From contig PMCK01000589.1 of NCBI GenBank assembly GCA_003154095.1, forward strand, positions 11,568 to 65,508: DNA of 53,941 nucleotides, given 5' to 3'. The translations under genes were made by a program, and so were the position numbers. Of this stretch, positions 17,818-27,273 are shown in pieces. Source of the DNA: Myxococcales bacterium. Lineage in GTDB: Bacteria; Myxococcota_A; Polyangia; Polyangiales; Polyangiaceae. A model generated the notes under the pieces. That model was not told the DNA's origin. It saw nothing but the letters and a program-made list of their open reading frames with translations, and searched no databases. Every line of letters starts with the position of its first letter. The stretch's first letter is position 1.

Positions 17818-18518
17818 ACAAATGTCGTCGCTGGTTGCTCACAAAGCTCCTCCCAAGTCCCAGCCTGAGCAATACGACCCGCCTCAAGCACGGCAAGGCG
17901 GTCGCCAAGAGTTCTGGCCTCGTTCGGGTCGTGTGTGACAACTATCGCAGGAATGTCGAGCTTCTTCAGATATGCGGCAAGAAATAATCGAACATCGTGC
18001 CGCGCCGCAACATCCAGAGCTCCAAGGGGCTCATCCAAAAGTAAGGCCTGTGGTTTTGCGGCCAGCGCTCGCGCGAGAGCCACCTTCTGCTTTTCACCTC
18101 CGGACAATTCGGACGATTGCCGCGCAGTGAGCTCCATCAAGTCCAGGTGGTCGAGTATAGCCTCTGCCTCAATACGGCGTGACTTGCGTTGACGGCCAGT
18201 AGAATCGCATTCGAGCGCAAATTCGACATTCTCGAGAACCGTCAAATGGGGAAATAGCCCGTAGTCTTGGGGAACGTAGCCGAGTCGGCGGTTCTCGACA
18301 GCAACCTCTAAATTGGCCGCCGTATCGAGCAATTTCGACTCGCCAACGGTGATGCGTCCGCTGTGAGGTCGCCGAATCCCCAAAAGCATAAGAAGCAGTG
18401 TAGTCTTGCCCGCGCCATTGGGACCCACGATTACGAGCGTTCCATCGCCGGTATCAATTTGGGCATCCACGTACAGCGCTCCGATACGACCGGCGACGAC
18501 AGCTTGAAGCGAATTCAT
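17793..18518 (-). CDS. modC: ABC transporter ATPase, molybdate/tungstate type (short ModC)
   Basis: The ATP-hydrolysing subunit of a molybdate-type importer, 241 residues. Walker A GPNGAGKT (32-39), Q-loop in GYVPQDYGLFPHLTV, signature LSGGEKQKVALARALA, Walker B ALLLDEP and H-loop VTHD are all present. It lacks the C-terminal MOP (molybdate-binding) domain that usually brings ModC to about 350 residues, so it should not be inhibited directly by molybdate in the classical way. It is last in a minus-strand operon, 5 bases after modB. Confidence 0.85.
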   Translation of the reverse strand: MNSLQAVVAGRIGALYVDAQIDTGDGTLVIVGPNGAGKTTLLLMLLGIRRPHSGRITVGESKLLDTAANLEVAVENRRLGYVPQDYGLFPHLTVLENVEFALECDSTGRQRKSRRIEAEAILDHLDLMELTARQSSELSGGEKQKVALARALAAKPQALLLDEPLGALDVAARHDVRLFLAAYLKKLDIPAIVVTHDPNEARTLGDRLAVLEAGRIAQAGTWEELCEQPATTFVQQLVSRM

Positions 18519-18523
18519 ATCCC

Positions 18524-19351
18524 TCAGTACTCCCGCATTTCGTCAGCCGTCGTTCTTGCGAGCACAACTCGAACGAAAAGCAGAACGGCAAACGCCACCA
18601 CGACGAGCAGCAGCGACAGTGCCTGCGCTGCACACAGATTGGATTCGAGCGCCGTATAGATTGCGAGCGGCAACGTTTGAGTCTTCCCAGTGAAGTTGCC
18701 AGCAAACATCAGAGTAGCTCCGAATTCACCGAGCGCTCGCGCCCAGCTCATGGCCGCTCCCGCGAGCAGGCTCGGTGTCGCCATTGGAAGGCCGATTCGG
18801 AAGAAGATGCGCAAAGGGGACGCACCAAGTGTTCTGGCAACGACAAGGCAGTTGCCGTCGAGTCGCCGGAATGCACTCGTTGCTGCCTGTACGAAGAAGG
18901 GCGCCGATATGAAAATCTCGGCCATAATCACGGCCAACGTTGTAAATGCGACGGACCATCCCCTCGGGTAGAGCCATCCGGCAAGCAATCCCCGACGGCC
19001 AAAGGCCAAAAGCAGCGCAATACCTGCGACAGCGGGCGGGATAACCGCAGGAAGGTTGGTAAGCACTTCGACGGCGCGTATGAATCGCCCATTGGCTCGC
19101 GCAAGAGTCCATGAAAGTGGAGTACCGAACACGACTACAAATAACAGACTAGCGCTTGTCGTGATTAGGCTGAGACGCAAAGCTGGCCAAACCAGCGGAT
19201 GCCGAAGTCCTGCAACGAAGTCACCGAAAGAGGTTGCAGTAACGAGTCCCAGCAATGGGGCAATCAGGAATACTACAAGTACCCCTCCCATGGCACTGAG
19301 AAGGGACTGTCCTGCCATGATGCGAATCCTAGTCCGCTTCATTACAATCAA
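18524..19351 (-). CDS. modB: molybdate ABC transporter permease
   Basis: A 275-residue inner-membrane permease with about five to six hydrophobic helices and the EAA-loop region (ARTLGASPLRIFFRIGLPMATPSLLAG) that contacts the ATPase. An NLPAVIPPAVAG segment is characteristic of ModB. Its ATG overlaps the stop of modA by four bases. It couples substrate handed over by ModA to ModC. Confidence 0.88.
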   Translation of the reverse strand: MIVMKRTRIRIMAGQSLLSAMGGVLVVFLIAPLLGLVTATSFGDFVAGLRHPLVWPALRLSLITTSASLLFVVVFGTPLSWTLARANGRFIRAVEVLTNLPAVIPPAVAGIALLLAFGRRGLLAGWLYPRGWSVAFTTLAVIMAEIFISAPFFVQAATSAFRRLDGNCLVVARTLGASPLRIFFRIGLPMATPSLLAGAAMSWARALGEFGATLMFAGNFTGKTQTLPLAIYTALESNLCAAQALSLLLVVVAFAVLLFVRVVLARTTADEMREY

Positions 19352-20223
19352 TGCGCCGCTTTGCCGGCAGGTGCCACCAAAAAGCCCGAGTCTCTCAAAA
19401 TGGTCTGTCCTCGCTCAGAAAGAATCAGGGACGCCCATTGCTGACTGAGGACGGGATGGGGTGCACCCTTGACGATGGCAATCGGGTACTTTACTATGAT
19501 GTTGAACTCCGGCGGAATAGTCACCACGCTAACCTTGTCTCGATTGGCGCCGAGATCTGTCCGGTAGACGATACCGGCATCAGCTTCGCCCAGGGTTACC
19601 TTCGCGAGCACCTGCCGAACGTTCAGCTCACGTGAGACGATCTTTGCCTCGACTCGAGTTTCGAAGTCCGCTCCGAGACTTCGCGATGCCTTTTCAAGAA
19701 TCTGCAGCGTGTATTTCCCAATTGGAACTTCTGGCACTCCTACAACAATTCGCTCGGCCAACGGAAGCTCCGCGAGCGAATGAATAGACGTCGCCTTCTC
19801 TTTGGAGACGACAAGGACCGGTTCATTTTGAGCGAATATTGTCGATGACTCCACTTTTGCTGCATCTTGCAGAGCCTTCATGTGCCTCTCGTCTGCCGAG
19901 GCAAATACGTCCGCCGGTGCGCCCTGCTCCAATTGAGTGCGGATCTCCTGTGTTCCGGCAAAGTTGAACGTAACCTCGACGCCCGGGTGGGATTTCTTGA
20001 ACTCGTCTGCTTCGTGGCCAAATGCTTCTCGAAGGGAAGCAGCAGCAAAGACAACGAGCTTATCTTCACGGGGCGTTGGATTTGGCTCCGGCTTGGAATG
20101 GCGGCAGCCGCCCAATGTCACCAGCACCGTGATCACACAGAGTGCGTTCAGGATCTGAATCCCATGCCTGCGCCCCAGTTTGATTCGAGACTTTTCTTCA
20201 ATGGTATTCATTGGGTTCAGCAT
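19348..20223 (-). CDS. modA: molybdate-binding lipoprotein of an ABC importer
   Basis: A 291-residue binding protein anchored by a lipobox (VTLGGC, Cys about 40). Family motifs are clear: FAAASLREAF, FNFAGTQEIRTQLEQGAPADVFASADE, then VVGVPEVPIGKYTLQ. ModA proteins bind molybdate or tungstate through Ser/Ala main-chain contacts in these loops. There are ATGs at 20223 and 20211; neither has a strong ribosome binding site, and the signal peptide starts later either way. A lipid anchor instead of a free periplasmic form fits the other lipoproteins in this operon. Confidence 0.88.
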   Translation of the reverse strand: MLNPMNTIEEKSRIKLGRRHGIQILNALCVITVLVTLGGCRHSKPEPNPTPREDKLVVFAAASLREAFGHEADEFKKSHPGVEVTFNFAGTQEIRTQLEQGAPADVFASADERHMKALQDAAKVESSTIFAQNEPVLVVSKEKATSIHSLAELPLAERIVVGVPEVPIGKYTLQILEKASRSLGADFETRVEAKIVSRELNVRQVLAKVTLGEADAGIVYRTDLGANRDKVSVVTIPPEFNIIVKYPIAIVKGAPHPVLSQQWASLILSERGQTILRDSGFLVAPAGKAAH

Positions 20224-20241
20224 AATTTCAATTCCAATTCT

Positions 20242-21141
20242 TCACGGCACAACCGCAACCTCGTAGGTACTAAAGTCGGCGCCTCCGCGCGAATCCCGCA
20301 GAACGACCCATAGCTTGGTAGTGCCGGGCGTGCTCGGAGCCGTCCATACATTGCTTGTGACCGTTGAAAGATCATTCTCGTCACGCCCCGTCGATTCAGT
20401 GTCGAGCCGTCCAGAGCTTACATACCACGCCACGCGCATCGACTCGCGTTTAGTTATGATGGTCTGAGATGATCGATCATAATACGCGTAGCTTTCTGCA
20501 TCCGCCGCAGTCCAGCTCGCTTCAAGCTCGACCCGGGCCCCCCTTGGAATGCCACTCGGTGACCCGGGATTCCCCCCTATAGTAGCGGCAATTGTTCCAA
20601 TGCGAGGGTTTGCGTTTGGGATGTAGTCTTTGCCGAATTCGGTGGCAACGTCGAATGACGCATCGGCAAGATTACAAAGGACGCGCTCAAGGTGAAATGC
20701 GGGCACGGCGTCCGGCGCGTCAATACGCAGCGGTTGGTAGTAGCCTCCTGTTTCGTCCGGATCACGAGGGCGAACACCTCCAGGCGGTGTGTTGGGCCCG
20801 AAGAGTGAACAAGCGTTGGACGGGGTCGCGGCAACAATGGAAACACCAGAACCCGCATCGACGAGTGACGAAGCATCGAGACATGCTGCGGAAACCACGT
20901 TGTTCTCGGTGGGTGGTTTGGGTGCAGTGCAGAACTGCCAGGTAATCGTCGACGCATCGCTCATGTCTGGCGGATTTGCTATCAAGGCCGTGAATGTCAA
21001 CGGAGTTCCGGGCTTGGCTTCAGCAGGTTCGCTCTTTACGGCAAGCACTCGCGCGGAGGTTATGAGCCAATCGTCCTCAGACAGATTCGGCTTGCAAGCG
21101 CTGAGTGCAAGCACAATGGGCAATACCGCGCGATGGGTCAT
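20242..21141 (-). CDS. predicted lipoprotein of the extended mod operon
   Basis: A 299-residue protein with lipoprotein signal LPIVLALSAC (Cys about 16). The mature part is beta-rich, with two Ig-like segments (ITSARVLAVKSEPAEAKPGTPL near the N-terminus; ARVELEASWTAADAESYAYY and TKLWVVLRDSRGG near the C-terminus). Not a known enzyme. Its start overlaps the TonB receptor stop by four bases, and modA follows 18 bases later. It could be a periplasmic or surface accessory of the receptor. Confidence 0.75.
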   Translation of the reverse strand: MTHRAVLPIVLALSACKPNLSEDDWLITSARVLAVKSEPAEAKPGTPLTFTALIANPPDMSDASTITWQFCTAPKPPTENNVVSAACLDASSLVDAGSGVSIVAATPSNACSLFGPNTPPGGVRPRDPDETGGYYQPLRIDAPDAVPAFHLERVLCNLADASFDVATEFGKDYIPNANPRIGTIAATIGGNPGSPSGIPRGARVELEASWTAADAESYAYYDRSSQTIITKRESMRVAWYVSSGRLDTESTGRDENDLSTVTSNVWTAPSTPGTTKLWVVLRDSRGGADFSTYEVAVVP

Positions 21142-23312
21142 AGTTCGAGCCTCGCCCCGGCCACACCTACGATGGGGAGACCCGTGATAGTGCCGCGCCG
21201 TGTGTAGTCCGGACTGTAGCTGTACTCCTCACCATTCGCATGATTCGTCACGTTGAGTGCTTCTAGGTAAACGACGAGTCGCGTGTCGTCGCTCAGCATG
21301 AAGCTTCGATCGACACGTGCGTCAATCTGCCAGAAAGCAGGCAGGCGAATTGAGTTGTGAGCGCCAAAAATGGGTTGGTACGAGTCGTCCTTTTCGTCGT
21401 AGAACGCGCCCATCACAGGGGTACATGGAGCCCCGCTCGTGTACCGGAAACGCAGCCCGAATTTCCAGCTTCCAAATTCTTTGCTTCCCACAGCAGTGAG
21501 AATACGAGGCTCATCATAGTCAAAGAGCCGCACGTTCGAGCCGGGTGAATCTCGCCGTTCGCTTCGAGAGATCGTGTAGGCAATCCAGCCAAAGAATCCG
21601 TTCCACGGTCTTTGACGAAGCATAATCTGTACGCCGTAGCTGCGACCAGTTCCGCTTTGCAGCAGAGCCGTGGCAAGTTTGGGCGTCGTGTTCGAGTCCC
21701 GAGCCACCAGATGATTCATGGACCGATAAAAACCGCTTACAACAGCCGACAAAGAATCCGTCACGCTGATCGACTCCCCGAGGGTCGCGTGCGTTGCGGT
21801 TTCGGGCCCGAGTGTTGGCGTGCCGAAGACGGCACTCAAATCTTGTGGGGAGGGCGGCTGCGAGTAGAGGCCTGCGGCTGCCAGCACGGCGACGTGGTCT
21901 GACAATCTCAGCCTCGCGCTTACGCGCGGTTCAAACTCTGCCCGCAGCGTTGATTGGCCAATAGACGGGGTTTGTCCGACCCGCGGTGTGCTTCGGCTAG
22001 CTTCGAGCAAATAGCCGTCGAAGCGCAGACCCGGTGTTAGCGTGAGCGGCCCCCAGTCAAAATCGAGACTCGCGTAAGGCGCGACATTGAGAACGAGAGC
22101 AGTCCATGTGTCCGTGTTGGTGTCATCCCCTGGAGGTTGACCAAATACAGTGATGTCGCCCTCGCGCGCCGGAATCGTGAGTGAGCCGTCACGCAAGAGC
22201 CGCGCCCGCGTCCCAGCCATGTCAATACCCATTGCGAGTGTCGCCACTGACTCAACGTGCGACCGATGCTCAGCGCGCAAGCCCCAGCGCAGTGAGCTTT
22301 GATCGAGATCCGCTGGGTTCGATCCAAAGTGAGCGTTGTAATGGCTCTCATCATGACCAATCCAGGGCACCACATCGACACTCGAACCGTCATCGAGCGT
22401 ACGCCGGTATCGCAGATAGACGCGCTCGAACGCATTGCTCGTCGCAAGGCTACGGTTCCGTGCCGGATCGACATTCAGAACGTTCTGAGAGAGCGCATCT
22501 GTGGATGCCAGCATCACCAGATCCAGCGATTCCCTATTTCGGAGTTTCAGTTGAACCTTGGCTTGGTAGTCTTGGTACCGCGGAATTGCAAAATAGTCGG
22601 TAACATTCGGTGCATTCACAGCGGCTAGGGTTCGGTCTAGCCATCCGTAGCGTGCGGCCAGCGCAACGCGTATTCGCTCACCCACTGGCGCGCTCACGAA
22701 CGCAGAGCCATCGAGCGTGCTCGCGTCGACAGTGGCATGAGCGCGGTCCTCCGGAAGCTCGCGGGTATCGAGTCGCACCAGACCACCGATGCCGCGTCCG
22801 TAGTCAGCGCCGTAGGCCCCCGGCGTAAGCGCCACACTTTGTAGCAGCTCACCGTTGAAGGTTGATCGAATCCCACTACCGTGAAAGAGTCGCGGAATCT
22901 CCACGCCATCAACGTAAAGCCGCGTATCTTCCGGTGCGGCACCCCACAGAATGAGCTGATCCGAACCAAACGGTGCCCGTGCAAAACCCGGTAGGCTCTC
23001 GATGATTTTTACAGGGTCGCCCTGCGTTCCAGAGACCTCACGAGCTTGTTCGACGCTCAGTTTCTCTTCAAAGGCGTCGTGACGCGGTCGCAAACCTCGC
23101 ACAATGATCTCGGTAGAAGGCGCGGCACTCACTTCCCTTGCCGGAGACATTTGCCCGGATGCCAACGGCTGCAATTCGGAGTTCGAAGACTCTGGTTCTT
23201 GCGACAGGTGACCGCCGGCCTCCGCCTGACCATGCGCTGCGCTCGGCGCAAAAATCGATACTGCCGGCAGTGCCATCACAAACAAGCGACCAGGCAACGA
23301 GCTCGTGCTCAC
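21138..23312 (-). CDS. TonB-dependent outer-membrane receptor of the extended mod operon
   Basis: A 724-residue outer-membrane receptor. A signal peptide (MSTSSLPGRLFVMALPAV to HGQA) is followed by a short linker, a TonB-box-like EIIVRG segment, a plug domain (about 75-190, with LPGFARAPFGSDQLILWG and RLYVDGVEIP) and a long beta-barrel ending in a terminal aromatic/hydrophobic strand (GVAGARLEL). It overlaps both neighbours by four bases. Genetic coupling to modABC predicts an oxyanion or an oxyanion-chelate as substrate. Known molybdate uptake does not normally need a TonB receptor, so this is notable. Confidence 0.85.
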   Translation of the reverse strand: MSTSSLPGRLFVMALPAVSIFAPSAAHGQAEAGGHLSQEPESSNSELQPLASGQMSPAREVSAAPSTEIIVRGLRPRHDAFEEKLSVEQAREVSGTQGDPVKIIESLPGFARAPFGSDQLILWGAAPEDTRLYVDGVEIPRLFHGSGIRSTFNGELLQSVALTPGAYGADYGRGIGGLVRLDTRELPEDRAHATVDASTLDGSAFVSAPVGERIRVALAARYGWLDRTLAAVNAPNVTDYFAIPRYQDYQAKVQLKLRNRESLDLVMLASTDALSQNVLNVDPARNRSLATSNAFERVYLRYRRTLDDGSSVDVVPWIGHDESHYNAHFGSNPADLDQSSLRWGLRAEHRSHVESVATLAMGIDMAGTRARLLRDGSLTIPAREGDITVFGQPPGDDTNTDTWTALVLNVAPYASLDFDWGPLTLTPGLRFDGYLLEASRSTPRVGQTPSIGQSTLRAEFEPRVSARLRLSDHVAVLAAAGLYSQPPSPQDLSAVFGTPTLGPETATHATLGESISVTDSLSAVVSGFYRSMNHLVARDSNTTPKLATALLQSGTGRSYGVQIMLRQRPWNGFFGWIAYTISRSERRDSPGSNVRLFDYDEPRILTAVGSKEFGSWKFGLRFRYTSGAPCTPVMGAFYDEKDDSYQPIFGAHNSIRLPAFWQIDARVDRSFMLSDDTRLVVYLEALNVTNHANGEEYSYSPDYTRRGTITGLPIVGVAGARLEL

Positions 23313-24220
23313 GGCACATTAAACCCAACGGCGAGCACGCCCGCGCCACGGTCGTGCGGCCCCCTTGTGTCTGAATCAAAAGCCGTTCCGGTGACTTCGA
23401 CCAGAGTCGTGCCATCGAGAACGACTCGAACTATCCAGTGTGCACTTGTCTGCCCGCAGAGCGAAGGCGTATCCACGCGTACCAGGTAATGCCCCGAGGG
23501 AGGCGTCGTCTCCCACGAGACGTCCTCTTGTCGTAGACCGTCGATGATGCAATCAGCATTGGAGTCAAAATCGAGTATTCCGTGCCCCACCGGTGATGCT
23601 GACGAGTGCGGCGCAAATGCATCCTGTGAACTGGGGGCTCCGTGGTAGATTTCGTTGCCGAGTGGGTCGAGCACATGCAAGTCGACGTCTGCCTCGGTGT
23701 CCCATGTCAGCGTGACAACGAGCTCACCTTGAACCGACCGGGACGGTGGCGCTGAGAGCGCCGTCAACGTTCGTACGCTGGGCGGTCCGAAGTGACCGGC
23801 ATTGTCAACTGCGTGAACCTCGAGTGAATAGGCACCCGGTTGGAGCGTGGTAGAAAAAGCCGCTGTGGCACGGAACGTGGGCAGCGTTGGGGCGGAAACA
23901 TCTGGAACACCGGCGGGGACAATCCAGTAACCTTCGTCGTCACTGAGCGCGAGAGTTGCGGCTGTTGCCAATGTCCCTAGCGCACCCTTGATGGGCTTGT
24001 TTGAATAACCTGGCCAAATGGTGTTGGTGAGCAGATCGACGCCGGCTACTTCGGGCCCGCTCTGAGGAGTCGGCATCGGGCCTGCCACGAACTGTCCGCC
24101 CGCAATCCGCATGCGCGCATTCAGCGCCGGATCATCCGATGCTCCGTTCGAGCAGCCTATTATTGTTGCCGCGGCACCAAAAGCCCAGCTGCGGCCGTGC
24201 ACGAGTACCGGGTGCATCAA
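23309..24220 (-). CDS. predicted lipoprotein with a YfaP/DUF2135-like domain
   Basis: A 303-residue protein with lipobox-like TIIGC (Cys about 23). Residues about 165-260 contain LVVTLTWDTEADVDLHVLDPLGNEIYHG followed by GHYLVRVDTPSLCG, the pattern of YfaP-like (DUF2135) beta domains, usually calcium- or ligand-binding modules on surface proteins. An Ig-like segment precedes it. Four-base overlaps join it to the TonB receptor and the porin, so it very likely acts with them at the outer membrane. Confidence 0.75.
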   Translation of the reverse strand: MMHPVLVHGRSWAFGAAATIIGCSNGASDDPALNARMRIAGGQFVAGPMPTPQSGPEVAGVDLLTNTIWPGYSNKPIKGALGTLATAATLALSDDEGYWIVPAGVPDVSAPTLPTFRATAAFSTTLQPGAYSLEVHAVDNAGHFGPPSVRTLTALSAPPSRSVQGELVVTLTWDTEADVDLHVLDPLGNEIYHGAPSSQDAFAPHSSASPVGHGILDFDSNADCIIDGLRQEDVSWETTPPSGHYLVRVDTPSLCGQTSAHWIVRVVLDGTTLVEVTGTAFDSDTRGPHDRGAGVLAVGFNVP

Positions 24221-25650
24221 AACCTCACCTGGGCGCGAACGGTGATTGCATCACTCTTGAGATTCGTCGGGGCACCGTTCGCACCGCGACCAAGCGCATT
24301 GCGATTAATGTCGTATTCGATCGCCAGGCGAGCATCGTCATAGCGAAGCATCGCGAGCAGGGCGCAGGTGCTGTAGCTGCGGTCGCGCGGCACCACTTGG
24401 ACCGCCCGCTGTTCGCTGGCTTCCTGGTCTGGATTATAGCGGTCGTAACGAATCCCAATCAGACCGAAAGCCGTGATCTCTTGCGTGGCGCCCAGGTACC
24501 ACCCGAGCTCATGCAAGTCGCGACCGACACTGACGGGATCGGCTGGCTCAACGCCGCGGTCCAGGTTACTCGCGCGTACGATCTCTGCGCGAAGGTTCAA
24601 CTCAGCGTGCGGCGCGAATCGAATCGCGAGCCTTGCGTCGCCTCCCAGCGCAAAGCGGTGAAATTGCTGCGAGGGCGTTGCTGACGAACCGGGAACTACC
24701 TGAATCTCCGTTGCTTGCACAATCCCGTCACCATTGTCGTCGCGCCACACCAGCTGATCTTTCGTGGTCGGCGTGCCCTCGTGAAAGCCGTTGCCCGTGT
24801 CAGCAGACACTCCCACATCAAGAACTATTGCTGGCGTAATCTCCGCGTGCGTACCGAGCCTTCCCACGAACTCTTTGGTTCGATTGGGGGCAACTGCGGG
24901 AAAGACCTTGTCACCCAGGGGATGACCATTCATTACGGCTACGGCTAGTTCGGCGAAGCGGTACCGGCCTAGAAGGCGCGCGCCCAAGTCGAATTCCCCG
25001 GGAAAAAGCGCACGCATTACGGTGGAACGGTCGAGAAAGGGTCGGTCAACGTCGAACTCCGGCACTTCGAACCCAAACGGTATCTTCATCAGGCCCGCAG
25101 TCGCGGTAAGTCGAGGCTGGCTCGGATCGGCCGACTCTGTCGAATGCAGCGAGACCTCGGCGTCAATCGGGCGAACTTGCGGACCATTAGTCGTATTCGC
25201 GTCAATCTCGAGCGCTCCGCTCAATAATCCACGCTTGGCATCGACTCGAACGTGCCCGCGCCGGAGCGTGAAGCGATCTTGATTCAGCGGCTTTCCGGTC
25301 GAATAATTGATTTCATCCTGTGAGGCTTGATTGTGCAAAGTCCAGTCAATTTGCACATAACCCGACACGCGCACCTTAGACTTTTCACGAGCGCGCTGCT
25401 CTTCGAGCGCCTTGAGCCGAGTGATCGCGTTGGACTGTTCCGCAAGCTGCGCTCGAATTGTTGCTACATCATCGACCGAAACCGATTGCGGGGATTCCGG
25501 CCGCCCCGCAGGCGCGCTTGTTTGCGCGCCTGCGGGACTTGTGTGAATCAGGTTGAGGAGCACTCCGGAGCTGGCGAGCCTATGAAGCCATCGCTCGCGA
25601 GCTGACAAAGATTGGTGAAGTTTAGCCCAGCAACTAAAACGCGTGCTCAA
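24217..25650 (-). CDS. phosphate-selective porin O/P-family outer-membrane protein
   Basis: A 477-residue porin. After an export signal there is a predicted coiled-coil (about residues 58-95, IRAQLAEQSNAITRLKALEEQRAREK) and a beta-barrel beginning VRVSGYVQIDW with the FTLRRGHVRVDAK strand typical of OprP/OprO-like porins, ending in an aromatic C-terminal strand (VRAQVRF). OprP channels select phosphate; in this operon the likely substrate is a larger tetrahedral oxyanion such as molybdate, tungstate or vanadate. The signal peptide is weakly defined; upstream residues LHQSLSARERWLHRLASSGVLL may form it. Confidence 0.8.
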   Translation of the reverse strand: MSTRFSCWAKLHQSLSARERWLHRLASSGVLLNLIHTSPAGAQTSAPAGRPESPQSVSVDDVATIRAQLAEQSNAITRLKALEEQRAREKSKVRVSGYVQIDWTLHNQASQDEINYSTGKPLNQDRFTLRRGHVRVDAKRGLLSGALEIDANTTNGPQVRPIDAEVSLHSTESADPSQPRLTATAGLMKIPFGFEVPEFDVDRPFLDRSTVMRALFPGEFDLGARLLGRYRFAELAVAVMNGHPLGDKVFPAVAPNRTKEFVGRLGTHAEITPAIVLDVGVSADTGNGFHEGTPTTKDQLVWRDDNGDGIVQATEIQVVPGSSATPSQQFHRFALGGDARLAIRFAPHAELNLRAEIVRASNLDRGVEPADPVSVGRDLHELGWYLGATQEITAFGLIGIRYDRYNPDQEASEQRAVQVVPRDRSYSTCALLAMLRYDDARLAIEYDINRNALGRGANGAPTNLKSDAITVRAQVRF

Positions 25651-25661
25651 ACTTCACCCCT

Positions 25662-27248
25662 TTAGGGCAATGGTGTAAGTCCGCCTGCCGGAACCACAAC
25701 GGTCTTCGTCACACCGGGCGCGTTCGTGCAGGCATTGATGATATCGGCGTGGGTAGTGGGTGTGCCACTGAAGCAGGTCGAGGTTGGCGTGCCGGCAGTC
25801 GATACGCCGTCAGGCTCGCAGAAACCATGGTTGCAAGTGCCGGCACTGCAATCAGCAATGGATGAGCAAGCCTTGCAGCCATTGGGTGTTCCGCTGGCAC
25901 CTGGGACTTTGCTTAGGTAGTAGCAGGTACAAGACTCTGCAGGGCTATATGGACTCAGATCTCCGCCGTCGGCACTGCGAGTCACGTGCATAGCGCAATC
26001 AGGGATGAGCCCGACCTTGACTACGTCCGCAAGAGCATCGAAAGTAGTGCCGCCATTCGGGGGTTCGGCCTCCGCATGACCGAGCACCAAGTCGGTGATG
26101 TATTTGACCGTGGGGTTCGTGGGCACATTCGAGCCATCGACGCTGGTAATGTATACGGTGGGCGACCACAGGGTGTAGTGACCGTCACGAAGATTCTGCT
26201 TGTCGAAGCTGGTGGACGTCGAATCCGGATAGTACGCTGCGTTTTGATTGAATGCCTGAAACGCGAGCGTCTTAATGCCTTTGCTGCGGCTGCTGTCGTA
26301 GACTTCTGCGCCCAGAATGCCAATCGTCGGCTCCGGCTGCGCCGATGTTGACACTGCCGTGACCACATCACTCGAGGCTGCTTCCGGCACGCCCTTCCAT
26401 TTACTGGGCGGCACGTCGATATTCTTCGCCGTCGCGACCAAGGTGCTCTTGGTGGAGGGCCGGATGAACATGAAACTCTCGTTGTTCCACGGGTTGTACG
26501 TTGGTGCGAGCGGGTTAGCGGCGCCGAAACCAAAGGCGTAATAAGCTTCCTCCGCCCAAATTGCCGTTTGATCGCTCGCGGTTGGAACAATGAATGTGTA
26601 GGCCTGAACTGGGCCCTGGATCAGACCCAGATTGGAACCTGCTGGGGGCCCGCCAAGTCCACAGCTTTGCACGAACAGCGCGGAGATCGCCACGTCAACC
26701 GAGACCCCAGTGGCGCCCGTCGTGCAGGTGGGTTCCGCCATGGACGGCGTCCAAGTCGGATTCTCAGCGGTCGAGGGAATGTACTTGAGCGTGCCATTGG
26801 GCACGACCTTGGCGCCGGTGTAGATGTCGTTCGTCAACGTGCACGAGCCCGTTAGATTGAACACTATCGTAATGTTTGCGGTGTCCCTCAGGCGGCGGCC
26901 GAGATTCTTGAGCAGATTCTCCTGAGTATCACCGGACTCGATATAGACAATCTTTCCCGGCAACGTAGCGCAGGAGCCATCAAATGTCGTGCCGCCGGCA
27001 TCCGGGGGCGTGGTTGCATCCTCAGCGCCTGCATCGTCAGTGCTGGTTGAGCCTGTAACGCTTCCACCCGCACCACCCAAATCAGGGGAGCCACCTGCGC
27101 TATTCACACTGGACGTGCCGCCATCGGTATTCGCGACACCACCCGTTGGACCTGCAACCCCATTCTGGCTTGGCTGTTTGCTGCTGCTGCAGCCTGCGAT
27201 AATCGTGGCGATTGCAAGGAGAGTTGAAGTGGCACTGAGACAGTTCAT
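25662..27248 (-). CDS. predicted surface lipoprotein with PstS-like substrate-binding fold
   Basis: A 528-residue lipoprotein. The signal ends at IIAGC (Cys about 20) and a long Gly/Ser/Asp-rich linker (to about residue 90) projects the domain away from the membrane, as in myxobacterial surface proteins. The domain (GKIVYIESGDTQENLLKNLG onward) resembles type II periplasmic binding proteins of the PstS group. The C-terminal 110 residues are cysteine-rich (SCTCYYLSKV, CKACSSIADC). ATG at 27248 has AAAGGAAC nine bases upstream. It is the first structural gene after the regulator and may capture oxyanion outside the cell. Confidence 0.7.
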   Translation of the reverse strand: MNCLSATSTLLAIATIIAGCSSSKQPSQNGVAGPTGGVANTDGGTSSVNSAGGSPDLGGAGGSVTGSTSTDDAGAEDATTPPDAGGTTFDGSCATLPGKIVYIESGDTQENLLKNLGRRLRDTANITIVFNLTGSCTLTNDIYTGAKVVPNGTLKYIPSTAENPTWTPSMAEPTCTTGATGVSVDVAISALFVQSCGLGGPPAGSNLGLIQGPVQAYTFIVPTASDQTAIWAEEAYYAFGFGAANPLAPTYNPWNNESFMFIRPSTKSTLVATAKNIDVPPSKWKGVPEAASSDVVTAVSTSAQPEPTIGILGAEVYDSSRSKGIKTLAFQAFNQNAAYYPDSTSTSFDKQNLRDGHYTLWSPTVYITSVDGSNVPTNPTVKYITDLVLGHAEAEPPNGGTTFDALADVVKVGLIPDCAMHVTRSADGGDLSPYSPAESCTCYYLSKVPGASGTPNGCKACSSIADCSAGTCNHGFCEPDGVSTAGTPTSTCFSGTPTTHADIINACTNAPGVTKTVVVPAGGLTPLP

Positions 27249-27273
27249 GGACTAATCGTTCCTTTCTACAGAA

